Positions 33,218 to 43,043 of a stretch of DNA of 64,000 bases are shown piece after piece. Numbering within the stretch: position 1 is the stretch's first letter; each line of letters starts with the position of its first letter. The stretch is from NCBI GenBank assembly GCA_035934555.1, contig DASYXT010000044.1, positions 62,001 to 126,000 on the forward strand, given 5' to 3'. The position numbers and the translations under genes were made by a program. The DNA comes from DASYXT01 sp035934555. Lineage in GTDB: Bacteria > Verrucomicrobiota > Verrucomicrobiia > Limisphaerales > UBA8199. The notes beneath the pieces are model-generated. The model saw only the letters and a program-made list of their open reading frames with translations, ran no database searches and had not been told where the DNA came from.

Positions 33218-33275
33218 CGCTGCTGGAGGGCTCCCAATCGCCGCCGCAGGTCCTCATCCGCCTCAGGGTCATAGC
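33218..33275. repeat. ~57-bp direct repeat copy A flanking a hicBA-like remnant
   Basis: Runs CGCTGCTGGAGGGCTCCCAA through CCTCAGGGTCATAG and matches 33634-33690 in the same orientation with about six differences. On the minus strand it codes for a short fragment YDPEADEDLRRRLGALQQR, so it may be a duplicated piece of a lost gene. Confidence 0.75.
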
Positions 33276-33283
33276 CATAAGCC

Positions 33284-33373
33284 TCAAAGTGCTTCAGAAC
33301 CACCCCTGCGGGATTTCAGTTTGCGTGCGGTGTCCACCGCCCGGAGGTGATTGATGCCGGGAATGCGCGGCAT
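33284..33373 (-). pseudogene. Truncated HicA-like toxin fragment
   Basis: From ATG 33373 the frame reads MPRIPGINHLRAVDTARKL, then stops after 29 residues. The first 13 residues match the start of HicA proteins of the MPRIPG-x-NH family, but the His-containing double-stranded RNA-binding fold that follows is missing. Six bases downstream of a 30-residue fragment (33380-33472). Called as a remnant. Confidence 0.5.
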
Positions 33374-33379
33374 GGTTAG

Positions 33380-33472
33380 CTACGCCACCGGAACTTCAAT
33401 TTCCCTGACATCCGCGCCGGAAATGGATTCTTGAACTGCAGCCAAGTAATCCTGAATGGCGTTCTGCAACAT
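33380..33472 (-). pseudogene. Short HicB-position fragment upstream of the HicA remnant
   Basis: 30 residues, MLQNAIQDYLAAVQESISGA then DVREIEVPVA, with the stop six bases before the HicA-like ATG. Spacing matches antitoxin-toxin pairs, but HicB is normally far longer. Either a degraded antitoxin or an unrelated small gene. Confidence 0.35.
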
Positions 33473-33802
33473 TGGCAAGCGCCTCCGGCTCGGTTTTTCC
33501 CTGCGACCAGCAGCCCCGCAACGCTGGACAGTGGACACTCTAGCTCTCATCTGTTGCCTGAAGAACGACGCGGTATCGCATGGCAAAAATTAACCTGACC
33601 GACATCACAAGTCACTGCCAAACAGCTCCGCATCGCTGCTGGATGGTTCTCAATCGCCGCGGCAGGTCCTCATCCGCCTCAGGGTAATAGTGTGCGAGAA
33701 TTACCGAACATGAATTCGCTGGCAGTTCCCCCGGCGCTTTGCCTATGGTGCAGCGGCACTGGTGAACGCCCCATGCTTGAGCATGCTTAAGCGACCGACC
33801 TG
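33473..33802. other. Decayed intergenic stretch
   Basis: Apart from the second copy of the 57-bp repeat (33634-33690), nothing recognisable. It probably contains the promoter of the methyltransferase gene. Confidence 0.5.
33634..33690. repeat. ~57-bp direct repeat copy B
   Basis: Partner of 33218-33275. The two copies enclose the HicA/HicB-like fragments, as the larger pair at 3151/4568 encloses the higBA-like module. Confidence 0.75.
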
Positions 33803-34468
33803 ATGAAGAGTAGTTCCCGATTTGATGAAGCGGCGGCGCAATGGGACCAAAATCCCGGGCGAGTCGAGACGGCCCGAGCGGTCGGAGCCGCCATCGTCCG
33901 TGCGATTAAGCCCCAGCCCGGTTGGCGGGTGCTCGATTACGGCGCAGGCACCGGATTGCTCACTCTGAATCTTCAGCCGCTTGTTTCCTCGCTGCTCGCG
34001 CTGGATTCGTCTCAGGGGATGATAGAGACGCTGAGACGGAAGCTGGCTGCTAGCGTAATCAGCAATGTCGAGGTGCAGTTGTGGGACCTGGAGGCGGGTC
34101 CGTTGGCAAAAGATAACTTTGACCTGGTGGTGAGTTCGATGACGCTTCATCACATTCGCAATGTGCGGTTGGTTTTTACACGCTTGGCCGCTCTGTTGAA
34201 ACCGGGCGGATGGCTGGCGGTCGCCGATCTGGATTCGGAAGACGGCAGCTTTCATGGACAAGCCGATGATGTGTTCCACTGCGGCTTTGAACGGGGCCAG
34301 ATCGCGGATTGGCTCGAATGCGCCGGGTTGACCAACGTTTCTGTTGCGGACGCTTACTCGCTGACCAAACCCAGTTCAATAGGACAGCTCCGCAGTTATG
34401 GCATTTTTCTGGCGACGGCACAAAAGCGGGCGGCAGAGGCTGAACTTCGGGGGCTCAGTGGTAAGTGA
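33803..34468 (+). CDS. Class I SAM-dependent methyltransferase
   Basis: 221 residues. Motif I VLDYGAGTGLLTL (about 43-55), then ALDSSQGMIETL (binding of ribose and adenine), DLVVSSMTLHHI (motif II region) and LLKPGGWLAVADLDSEDGSF. This layout is Methyltransf_11/25. Substrate unknown. Start ATG 33803 has only a weak ribosome site. Confidence 0.88.
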   Translation: MKSSSRFDEAAAQWDQNPGRVETARAVGAAIVRAIKPQPGWRVLDYGAGTGLLTLNLQPLVSSLLALDSSQGMIETLRRKLAASVISNVEVQLWDLEAGPLAKDNFDLVVSSMTLHHIRNVRLVFTRLAALLKPGGWLAVADLDSEDGSFHGQADDVFHCGFERGQIADWLECAGLTNVSVADAYSLTKPSSIGQLRSYGIFLATAQKRAAEAELRGLSGK

Positions 34469-34498
34469 TGGCAGGCGCTATGCAAATATGAAAATAGA
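34466..34498. repeat. Second copy of the 33-bp 3'-end repeat
   Basis: Matches 32465-32497 with about five differences and again begins at the stop codon of a rightward gene. The two genes are unrelated. Confidence 0.7.
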
Positions 34499-34633
34499 AA
34501 GTATAACTCCTGGGAACGATGCCTCTGGCCTCGGCCACTGGATTGTTGCTCAACCAGATTTTAACCTTTGTTCCCTGGATCCTGCGGTGCGGAACTTTTT
34601 GCCAGCGGTGGGGTTGGGGTATAAGATGTCGAG

Positions 34634-35839
34634 ATGGATCTGGATTCACTGGTTAATCTAGCGGCGACCAACGGCGCCAGCGATCTGCATTTGGAAGCGG
34701 GTCTGCCGGCGGCGGTGCGCGTGCGCGGGGCGTTGCGCACGGTGGGCGAGCCGCTGTCCCCCAAGCTGCTGATGGAGATGGCGCGCCAGGTGATCGGCGA
34801 TGAGCAATGGCCGCGCTTTGTTGCGCAGCGCTCGTCCGATTTGTCGCGGAATATTCAGGGCGTGCGTTGCCGGATTAACGTGTTGCAAACTGCCCGCGGC
34901 ATCGGGTTCGCCATCCGTTTGCTGGCGTCGTTTCAGGCGACGGTCGAGCGGCTGAACCTGCATACAGACCTCAAGAAACTGGTGGACCACACGCATGGGC
35001 TGATTTTGGTCAGCGGTCCGACCGGCAGCGGCAAGTCTTCGACGCTGGCGGCGCTCATCCAGGAAATTAACCTCACTGATGCCCGTCACATCGTCACCAT
35101 CGAGAGCCCGATCGAATATAACTTCCGGCCGCGGCGGGCGTACATTCGCCAACGTGAGGTGGGCCGGGACACGCCGAGTTTCGAGCAAGCGCTGTTGGAT
35201 GCGTTGCGCGAGGACCCCGATGTGCTGATGGTGGGTGAGATGCGCGACCCGGAAACGATGCGGTTGACCTTGAGCGCCTCGGAGACGGGCCACCTGGTGC
35301 TGGCGACCGTTCATTCGAGCACCTCCGCCGAGGCGTTGCAGCGCGTGGTGTCGGCTTTTCCGGCGGAAATCCAGAGCGGGGTCGCGGCGCAATTGGCCGA
35401 CTGTTTGGTCGCGGTGATCGCGCAACGGCTGCGGTTTCGCCAGGACCTCAATATCCGCGTGCCGGAATGCGAAATTCTCATGGCGACACACGCGGTGAAG
35501 AATTTCATTCGCAATCGGGATTTTTTTAAGATCGCTTCGTCCCTCGAAACGGGCGCCGAGCACGGCATGTGGAGCTTCCAACGGTATCGCAACTGGCTGG
35601 AAAACCGGACCAACTGGACGCTGCCGGACCAGGCGGCGCAGGCCGCGGAGAGCGAGCCGGCGGAGCCGAGCGCACCGCCGGTAGTGCTGCCGGCGTTCGC
35701 GCCGGCGCCGAGAACTACGAAGCTGGAGAAGGCCCCGCCGACGCCTGCGCCGGCGCTCAATTCGGGCAAGCCGGGCCGGATTGAAATTGAACCAGTGGAA
35801 GGGGAGTTCGGCAAAATCTTGAAGCGCCCGGGGGAGTAA
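34634..35839 (+). CDS. pilT: PilT-like twitching ATPase
   Basis: 401 residues. N-terminal PAS-like domain begins with ASDLHLEAGLPAAVRVRGAL. Walker A GPTGSGKSS at 128-136, the Asp box IVTIESPIEYNF, Walker B DPDVLMVGEMRD near 195-205, and the His box GHLVLATVHSSTS are intact. PilT retracts type IV pili; PilU-like ATPases share these motifs, so the exact role is open. The last ~70 residues are Pro/Ala-rich and variable. It overlaps the next gene (TAATG). The gene stands away from any pilus biogenesis cluster in this window. Confidence 0.9.
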   Translation: MDLDSLVNLAATNGASDLHLEAGLPAAVRVRGALRTVGEPLSPKLLMEMARQVIGDEQWPRFVAQRSSDLSRNIQGVRCRINVLQTARGIGFAIRLLASFQATVERLNLHTDLKKLVDHTHGLILVSGPTGSGKSSTLAALIQEINLTDARHIVTIESPIEYNFRPRRAYIRQREVGRDTPSFEQALLDALREDPDVLMVGEMRDPETMRLTLSASETGHLVLATVHSSTSAEALQRVVSAFPAEIQSGVAAQLADCLVAVIAQRLRFRQDLNIRVPECEILMATHAVKNFIRNRDFFKIASSLETGAEHGMWSFQRYRNWLENRTNWTLPDQAAQAAESEPAEPSAPPVVLPAFAPAPRTTKLEKAPPTPAPALNSGKPGRIEIEPVEGEFGKILKRPGE

Positions 35840-36240
35840 TGGGATCCAGGAAGCAGAAGGCGCGGGCGCTGGCGCTACTGTTGATGTTGAGCGCTGGGGT
35901 GGCGGCGGGGCTGGCGGGCTGTGTTTCCAAGGCCCGCGCCAAGGCGGAAGCGCGCGCGGCATTCGTCGCCGGCGAACAGCAAGCGATGAACAATGTCGAG
36001 CAACTGCGCAATCGCGGCGATACGGTTACCGTTCTGGGCGACGTCAAAACACACCAAATCCCCTGGACAACGGAGCTGACGCTGGCCAAGGCGGTCGTTG
36101 ATGCGGGGTATATTGGGGCGGCCGATCCGACGCAAATCCTGGTGGTACGTGAGGGGCGGGCGACGCCTTACGATCCGAAGCAACTGTTGAAGGGCGAGGA
36201 TGTGCCGCTGCAAGCGAGGGACGTTGTGGTGCTTCGTTGA
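35839..36240 (+). CDS. Lipoprotein with SLBB-like C-terminus
   Basis: 133 residues. Signal ends Leu-Ala-Gly-Cys, so the mature protein is lipid-anchored. The C-terminal ~80 residues (TVLGDVKTHQIPWTTELTLA then KAVVDAGYIGAADPTQILVV and VPLQARDVVVLR) resemble the SLBB/Soluble-ligand-binding beta-grasp fold of polysaccharide-export proteins. Coupled to pilT by the TAATG overlap; may be a partner of the pilus or a surface-polysaccharide protein. Confidence 0.75.
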   Translation: MGSRKQKARALALLLMLSAGVAAGLAGCVSKARAKAEARAAFVAGEQQAMNNVEQLRNRGDTVTVLGDVKTHQIPWTTELTLAKAVVDAGYIGAADPTQILVVREGRATPYDPKQLLKGEDVPLQARDVVVLR

Positions 36241-36288
36241 GAAGGCGGTTTTTGTTGCCGCAAGGCGTTGAGGTTGTAAATTCGGCCG

Positions 36289-37434
36289 GTGCTCGAGCCG
36301 CCACCGCTGCAACAACTCCGCCGCACTTACGTGCGTGTTGGCGGCCGGACGCTCATTTATTTTTCCGGTTGTGACTATTTTCGCCTCGCGAGCCATGCCG
36401 GGGTGCTGCGCGCTGCCCACGCTGGATTGCGCAAGTACGGTTTGAGCGTCGCCGCCTCGCGCCTGACGACCGGCAACCATCGGCTCTATGGTGAACTGGA
36501 GGAGAGATTGGCCGGCTTCTTTGCCGCCAAAGACGCGCTTGTGGTACCGAGCGGGTATGTGACCAATCTGATTGTCGCGCAGGCGCTGGCGGGGACTTTT
36601 TCGCACGCACTGGTAGATGAGGAGTCGCACCCGTCGCTGGGGCACGCGGCTCGGTTACTCGACTGTCCGGTGCTGAAGTTCGAACACCGTTCGCCGGCGG
36701 CGCTGGCTGGCACGGTTCGCCGGTGCGGCCCCGGCGCGCGGGTGATGGTGCTCACCGACGGCATGTTTTCGCGCGATGGCGCGGCGGCGCCGCTGGATGA
36801 GTATCAATCTGCTTTGCCGCGGGACGCAGTGTTGCTGGTGGATGACGCCCACGGCGCCGGTGTCCTGGGCCGAACCGGCCGCGGCACGCTCGAACATGCC
36901 GGCGTCGGCCGGGCGCAAGTGATCCAGACTATAACCTTGAGCAAAGCTTTTGGGGCGTATGGAGGCGCGATTCTGGGCACGCCGGCCCTGCGCCAAAGGA
37001 TTCTGGACCGCAGCCAATTGTTTGTCGCCAGCACGCCGCTGCCATTGCCGTTGGCTAACGCGGCGATGGAAGGCGTGAAGGTGTTGGCACGCGGGGCGAG
37101 CCTGCGGCGCCGGTTACACGCGAACGCTAGTTACACGAAGGCCGCGTTGCGAGCCTCCGGGCACGACCTCCCCGACACACCAGGACCAATCCTATTCTTT
37201 GCGCCGAGCAATTCAGCCGCGGCGTCCCGTCTGAAGGCGCGGCTGTTGCGAGCCGGCATTTATCCGCCGTTCATGCATTACCCCGGCGGCCCGGCTGGCG
37301 GGTACTTTCGCTTCGTTATTTCCAGCGAGCACACCCGCGAGCAGTTGGACCGGGTTATTGCAGTTTTGCGGGGTGCGTTCTTTGGTCGAAGCGATTCGGT
37401 TCCACCGCGAATGGAGGCGAATCAACGCAAATAA
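36289..37434 (+). CDS. bioF: 8-amino-7-oxononanoate synthase-like PLP enzyme
   Basis: 381 residues from a GTG at 36289. PLP alpha-oxoamine synthase motifs: ASRLTTGNHRLYGELEERLA, VPSGYVTNL, LVDDAHGAGVLGRTGRGTLE (Asp185) and TITLSKAFGAYGG with the Schiff-base Lys219. BioF joins pimeloyl-ACP and alanine in biotin synthesis; related 2-amino-3-ketobutyrate ligase or serine palmitoyltransferase cannot be fully excluded. No other bio genes are nearby. Confidence 0.85.
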   Translation: MLEPPPLQQLRRTYVRVGGRTLIYFSGCDYFRLASHAGVLRAAHAGLRKYGLSVAASRLTTGNHRLYGELEERLAGFFAAKDALVVPSGYVTNLIVAQALAGTFSHALVDEESHPSLGHAARLLDCPVLKFEHRSPAALAGTVRRCGPGARVMVLTDGMFSRDGAAAPLDEYQSALPRDAVLLVDDAHGAGVLGRTGRGTLEHAGVGRAQVIQTITLSKAFGAYGGAILGTPALRQRILDRSQLFVASTPLPLPLANAAMEGVKVLARGASLRRRLHANASYTKAALRASGHDLPDTPGPILFFAPSNSAAASRLKARLLRAGIYPPFMHYPGGPAGGYFRFVISSEHTREQLDRVIAVLRGAFFGRSDSVPPRMEANQRK

Positions 37435-37569
37435 CAACCGAATCGGAGTTGCGTTTTGCGGGCCGGGGCATCGGGAAAAACGCTGACAACCTTGACGCGC
37501 GCTGCCGGCATACCGGGCATGACATAGTTGGTATTTGCATCGTAGGAATCCCTTGACTAACCTGCACCG
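37435..37569. other. Intergenic stretch
   Basis: No recognisable feature. Confidence 0.5.
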
Positions 37570-37918
37570 ATGCCTCCGGAGAGCATAGATGCGGCTGTGC
37601 AGGACATCAAAGGCGAGAAGGATCCGACACTGAAAATCTTGAAACTCGCCTCACTATGCTGCATGCTTTGGGCCGAAGCAGGCGCGGAGTTAGTGGTTGT
37701 GGGTGTTGGTTTCAGTATATCCGCAGGAGGACCCTGTGGCGCGCGGTTGCGCGAAAGTCCTCGCCGCGGTTGCCCTGGGTGGCGGGTTGAGGATGAATTG
37801 GGCCGAGGTTCTGCGCGTTGCAGCTCTGGCGGATTATCGTAATGTTAAAGAGTGTAAAGCGCTGGTGCGCGAAGTGGCCGATGAACTCAAACTCAAATCC
37901 CCCCTCGATACCGATTGA
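37570..37918 (+). pseudogene. Probable frameshifted small gene of unknown family
   Basis: A first frame (MPPESIDAAVQDIKGEKDPT then LKILKLASLCCMLWAEAGAE) and an overlapping +1 frame ending LRMNWAEVLRVAALADYRNV then KECKALVREVADELKLKSPL look like two halves of one protein, both protein-like in composition. The join falls near 37700-37740. The family is not recognised; a nucleotidyltransferase-like antitoxin is a guess only. Confidence 0.4.
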
Positions 37919-38286
37919 GGTTTCGATTAGTTATGCGGATTGGCTAAAGGGACGCCGCTGGCGGCGGGAGTTGAGCCGCCGGGTTGTTCCAGGCACACTC
38001 CGCCGCACCAGGAGTTCCAGAGACCGCCGCCTGCGCAAACTTTTCCAAGGCGAACGCGGCCTGCCCTTTACACCTACCGATCAGTTGTAGCCTTCGGGCG
38101 TTGCGGATTTGCTTCTTGTTCTGTTGTGCGCCGTCTGATCAAGCACCTTTGGCAAGAACATGCCGGGCCGGCTCAATCATTCTTCAGCAATTCTTAAGTG
38201 TTTGCGGGTTTGCGGCGAAGTTACTTTAATTGCTTGTGGGCTGGCCTTGGACTTGCTTTGCTGCCACTCGGATTTTGTACACAGCT
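37919..38286. other. Stretch without a recognised gene
   Basis: Several short frames but no protein-like one. Likely includes the promoter of the next rightward gene. Confidence 0.5.
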
Positions 38287-38712
38287 ATGACGCTCGACCA
38301 GGCATCAAAACTAATCAAAACATGCGCGCAGCAGATGGACGCCCGCTATGGGCAGGTCGTCTTTGACGAATGGGCCATCGTTTCCCTCGCGGAGAATAAG
38401 GGCCGGCTGCTGGCTTACGACGGCCCGCGCAAGAGCGGCTTTCAACAGAACTTTTTGTCTGACGCGGGCAGTCTGCGCGCGGGTTTGCTGACGCGGGAGT
38501 ATAGCATTGGGGATTTTGAATTCGCCCGGCATGGCGTGGGGACGGGGTTCGAGGCATTTTTGGTTCTGGGAGAAGGATTGTTCCTGATTTGCAACAACAC
38601 CGTCCAATCTATGGACGGGATCACGCGGGACCCGCGCTGGCTGGAGGCGCAAGTGCCGTTCGTCGAGTTCAGCGATAAAGTGCGGGCAGATCCGTTGGTT
38701 TTGCAGCAGTGA
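38287..38712 (+). CDS. Hypothetical protein
   Basis: 141 residues from ATG 38287 (MTLDQASKLIKTCAQQMDAR). Contains WAIVSLAENKGRLLAYDGPR and VGTGFEAFLVLGEGLFLICN, giving a mixed alpha/beta impression of a Roadblock/profilin-type or GAF-like small domain, but no confident family match. Convergent with the CaCA-like gene. Confidence 0.65.
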   Translation: MTLDQASKLIKTCAQQMDARYGQVVFDEWAIVSLAENKGRLLAYDGPRKSGFQQNFLSDAGSLRAGLLTREYSIGDFEFARHGVGTGFEAFLVLGEGLFLICNNTVQSMDGITRDPRWLEAQVPFVEFSDKVRADPLVLQQ

Positions 38713-38723
38713 CGGTGGTGCCG

Positions 38724-39743
38724 TTATTGGCCCAAGCCGTTTACGAGAAACACCAGGTAGAGGAACGTCAGGAGCCAACCGACCAGGCGGGGCAGGCGCC
38801 CAAATACCATCACGAGGAGAAAGTGCAGAACCGCGACGGCGAGCAACAGCAGCAGACCGTTTTGAAACGCGACCGGCACCTGCATCGGATGGTAAAGAGC
38901 ATAGACGCCGATGCAAAGTGGGATGCAAATATGGCCGTCGCCAACCTGAGAGGTATAGACCACTTCGGGATTGCCGCGCCAGGCATAGTAGAAGGCCAGC
39001 ACGGCATTCGGCAGCACGTCCAGCCATCCGCTCAGCCACCCGAGATATTTCGCGCTAATAAACCCGGTGTGGCTCGCTGAGACCCAGTCCACCAGCCAAT
39101 CGGTGCTGACATAAACCGCGTAGGCGCCCAACGCCAGCAAGCCTAAATCCAACGGGAGCTTCCAGGTCCAGGTTTTCTGCTGGCGCACGTTGTTCTTGAG
39201 AACCTCAAAGACGTGAAAGCACTGCCAGAAAAGGAAGAGCCCGATCAGGACGAGGCCGTCGGTGAAATCGAGTTTGCCGCGGCGGCCGAGGGCCCAAAGA
39301 GCGCCGGTAAAAAAGAGCACCGCGGCGAGGGTAAGCAGGAGCGAGAGTCGGTTGAGTTTGTGAACTTGTTGGGCGTCGCGCGCTTTGCGTTTTGGTTTGG
39401 GTTTGGCCTTGCCGGGTTTAGGGGCGGGCACGAGGTTCATCCCCCAAAGCATGGTGGGCAAGCCGATCAGCAGAGTGAGGTTGGTGACGTTGTTGACGAG
39501 GCAGTTGGTCAGCACTTCGCCTCCGGAACCGCCTTTGGCGCCGACGACGAACGCGAATAGCAGATTGCCCATCCCCGAGCAATACGGCATGACCAGCGTG
39601 CCGAGCACGGTGCCTTCGACGCCGCTGGCGTTCATCGCCTCCAAGCGCCACAGCATCAAGAACGAGCCGGCCAGGAACACGCCCAGAAAACACCAGGGCG
39701 CCCACGGTCCGGCATTTGCCATCGATTGGAGAAAGTCGTGCAC
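38724..39743 (-). CDS. CaCA-superfamily-like cation antiporter
   Basis: 339 residues with about nine or ten hydrophobic spans. Two alpha-repeat-like elements are visible: GNLLFAFVVGAKGGSGGEVL then TNCLVNNVTNLTLLIGLP in the first half, and GWLSGWLDVLPNAVLAFYYA near the end. These resemble Na/Ca exchanger repeats, but the acidic residue expected in each (Gly-x-Ser-x-Pro-Glu) is altered, so transport substrate is uncertain. A basic Lys/Pro loop follows LVPAPKPGKAKPKPKRKARD. Confidence 0.65.
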   Translation of the reverse strand: MHDFLQSMANAGPWAPWCFLGVFLAGSFLMLWRLEAMNASGVEGTVLGTLVMPYCSGMGNLLFAFVVGAKGGSGGEVLTNCLVNNVTNLTLLIGLPTMLWGMNLVPAPKPGKAKPKPKRKARDAQQVHKLNRLSLLLTLAAVLFFTGALWALGRRGKLDFTDGLVLIGLFLFWQCFHVFEVLKNNVRQQKTWTWKLPLDLGLLALGAYAVYVSTDWLVDWVSASHTGFISAKYLGWLSGWLDVLPNAVLAFYYAWRGNPEVVYTSQVGDGHICIPLCIGVYALYHPMQVPVAFQNGLLLLLAVAVLHFLLVMVFGRLPRLVGWLLTFLYLVFLVNGLGQ

Positions 39744-39766
39744 GGCGGAAGCGGTCGAAGGTCGGT

Positions 39767-40069
39767 TCAGGGTGTGGCCGCCAGGCGCCCGACAATGTCT
39801 TCGACGCGAAGGCCGATGACTCGGATGGTCTTATGTTTTGAGGTGTGCCCGCGCACGAGCTCGAGGCGGTTGCGGGGACAATCAAGTGTGTGCGCCAGGA
39901 GTTTGAGGAGGGCGTCGTTGGCGGCGGCATCCACGGGTGGAGCGGTGACTTTGACGCGCAGCTCGTTGCCAAGTTGCGGGCCGATCTCGTTGGAAGAGGC
40001 GCGCGGCTGGACTTTAATCGCCAACAGCACGGCTTGGGCTTCTGCGCGGAGAAAGGCTGGCAGAGTCAT
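39767..40069 (-). CDS. DUF167/YggU family protein
   Basis: 100 residues from ATG 40069. The DUF167 signature is clear: VQPRASSNEIGPQLGNELRV, then KVTAPPVDAAANDALLKLLA, and SKHKTIRVIGL. The family is small, widespread and of unknown role. Two dozen bases beyond the cation-antiporter gene. Confidence 0.9.
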   Translation of the reverse strand: MTLPAFLRAEAQAVLLAIKVQPRASSNEIGPQLGNELRVKVTAPPVDAAANDALLKLLAHTLDCPRNRLELVRGHTSKHKTIRVIGLRVEDIVGRLAATP

Positions 40070-40138
40070 TCTGCACAGGACGTTAATTGTTGCTCGCCGA
40101 CCATGATTCTCGCCGTTAGAGTAATACTTGACCAGCTT

Positions 40139-40957
40139 ATGAGCAATCGGAACCAAGCCGGGAACGTAATTCTTCAGCGGAGCGCGAGCATGGCGTTAAT
40201 CCTGACGCTGGGTTTGAGTGGCTGTGCGACGAAGAAGTCGCCACCCATGGCTGTGCCGGCGGCTGCGCAGACCTCCGTGACTACGCCGGTAGCGCCGGCA
40301 CCAAAAACGGCGGACGCTGCGCCGGATGTGCTGGCGCAGGCAGCCGCCCAGCCTTCGCCGCCGCTCGAAGGGGACGGTTGGCAGAGATTGTTCGATGGGG
40401 TGACGCTGACCGGCTGGCGGGAAACACAGTTCGCCGGTCGCGGTGAGGTCGAATGCCGCAACGGGTTGATGTTGCTGAACATGGGGGATCCGTTCACGGG
40501 CGTGAACTGGACGAACGATTTTCCCACCATGAACTACGAGGTGGCGCTGGATGCGATGCGAGTGGCAGGCGCGGATTTTTTCTGCGGTCTGACGGTGCCG
40601 GTGGGGAATACCTTTTGCAGCCTTATTGTGGGCGGTTGGGGTGGATCGCTGGTGGGCATTTCGAGCCTGGACGGAATGGACGCTTCCGAGAATGAGACCA
40701 CGCGCTACATGACCTTTGACTATGGCCATTGGTACCGCATCCGGCTGCGGGTGACACCGGACCGGCTGGAGGGTTGGTTGGACGCCAAGAAGATTGTGGA
40801 TGTGGTTACTACCGGGAAGCAGATTTCACTTCGGGTCGGCGACATCGAGATGTCGAAGCCATGCGGGCTGGCGTCGTGGCAGACGACGGCTGCCTACCGC
40901 AATATCCAGATGCGGCGCGTGACCGGCCCGCAAGATGCGCCGAAGAAGCAGTTGTGA
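40139..40957 (+). CDS. DUF1080 (3-keto-disaccharide hydrolase-like) lipoprotein
   Basis: 273 residues from ATG 40139 (MSNRNQAGNV); ATG 40190 is also possible. A lipoprotein signal ends Leu-Ser-Gly-Cys; a Pro/Ala/Thr-rich linker follows. The DUF1080 domain begins GDGWQRLFDGVTLTGWRETQ and includes NYEVALDAMRVAGADFFCGL and WYRIRLRVTPDRLEGWLDAK. These jelly-roll domains are very numerous in Verrucomicrobiota/Planctomycetota and act on sugars, some as 3-keto-disaccharide hydrolases. Divergent from DUF167. Confidence 0.85.
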   Translation: MSNRNQAGNVILQRSASMALILTLGLSGCATKKSPPMAVPAAAQTSVTTPVAPAPKTADAAPDVLAQAAAQPSPPLEGDGWQRLFDGVTLTGWRETQFAGRGEVECRNGLMLLNMGDPFTGVNWTNDFPTMNYEVALDAMRVAGADFFCGLTVPVGNTFCSLIVGGWGGSLVGISSLDGMDASENETTRYMTFDYGHWYRIRLRVTPDRLEGWLDAKKIVDVVTTGKQISLRVGDIEMSKPCGLASWQTTAAYRNIQMRRVTGPQDAPKKQL

Positions 40958-40985
40958 GGTCGTGGAGCGGGGAGAGCGTGGAGCG

Positions 40986-42440
<1,455 letters not shown>

Positions 42441-42452
42441 GGCAATAGTTGC

Positions 42453-42953
42453 TCAGCCGCCGACCTGGAGCCGCTTGTCATTCTCGAGCATGGTCTTGAG
42501 ATTCGGCCAATCCACCTCGTTCATTTCCTGGAAGGCGTTGAGGTACACGGCAACCACCTCCGGCGGGTGTTTGGCCAGCACAGCATCGACGGCGGCCTGG
42601 AGTTTGGCGTCGTCCATGGTCGCGGGCAGATCCTCGACAACACCTTCTTTATGGGGGATGCCCAGCGCATCGAGAAAATCCCCCAGCAACGCCTGGTGTT
42701 TCTTGAGCAGCCAGGTGCGCAGCAGGTTGGCCGTGACGCCTTCCAGGGAGGGCCGCGCGAGGGTGGTGAGCATCGCCGCGTTTCGTTGGGGGCGAGGCTG
42801 GCGCTCGAGAAAGACGGGTCGCAATTTGCGGGCCTCGGCCACCGCGGCCATGGTGGCCTTGTACAGCGGTTTGTCCGATTCGTAGGCGTAAGTGAGGATT
42901 TCCTGCGCGAGTGCAGGCGACATGAAGCCAATAAGTTCGTGAGAGGTTAGCAT
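42453..42953 (-). CDS. Hypothetical protein upstream of gnd
   Basis: 166 residues, cytoplasmic by composition. It opens MLTSHELIGFMSPALAQEIL and ends NEVDWPNLKTMLENDKRLQV. All-helical appearance. The 12-base gap to gnd on the same strand suggests cotranscription. No known family. Confidence 0.7.
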   Translation of the reverse strand: MLTSHELIGFMSPALAQEILTYAYESDKPLYKATMAAVAEARKLRPVFLERQPRPQRNAAMLTTLARPSLEGVTANLLRTWLLKKHQALLGDFLDALGIPHKEGVVEDLPATMDDAKLQAAVDAVLAKHPPEVVAVYLNAFQEMNEVDWPNLKTMLENDKRLQVGG

Positions 42954-43043
42954 GCAGGCAACGGCCAGCCAGGGAGCCGCATGCGCGTGCCTGGCTGGGC
43001 GAAAATTGATTGTAAATGCGGGCGCATCAATCGAGGCATGTTT

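Noticed and set aside
34658..35962. 434-codon antisense frame over pilT
   Set aside because: Arg/His-rich shadow; the plus strand has intact Walker motifs.
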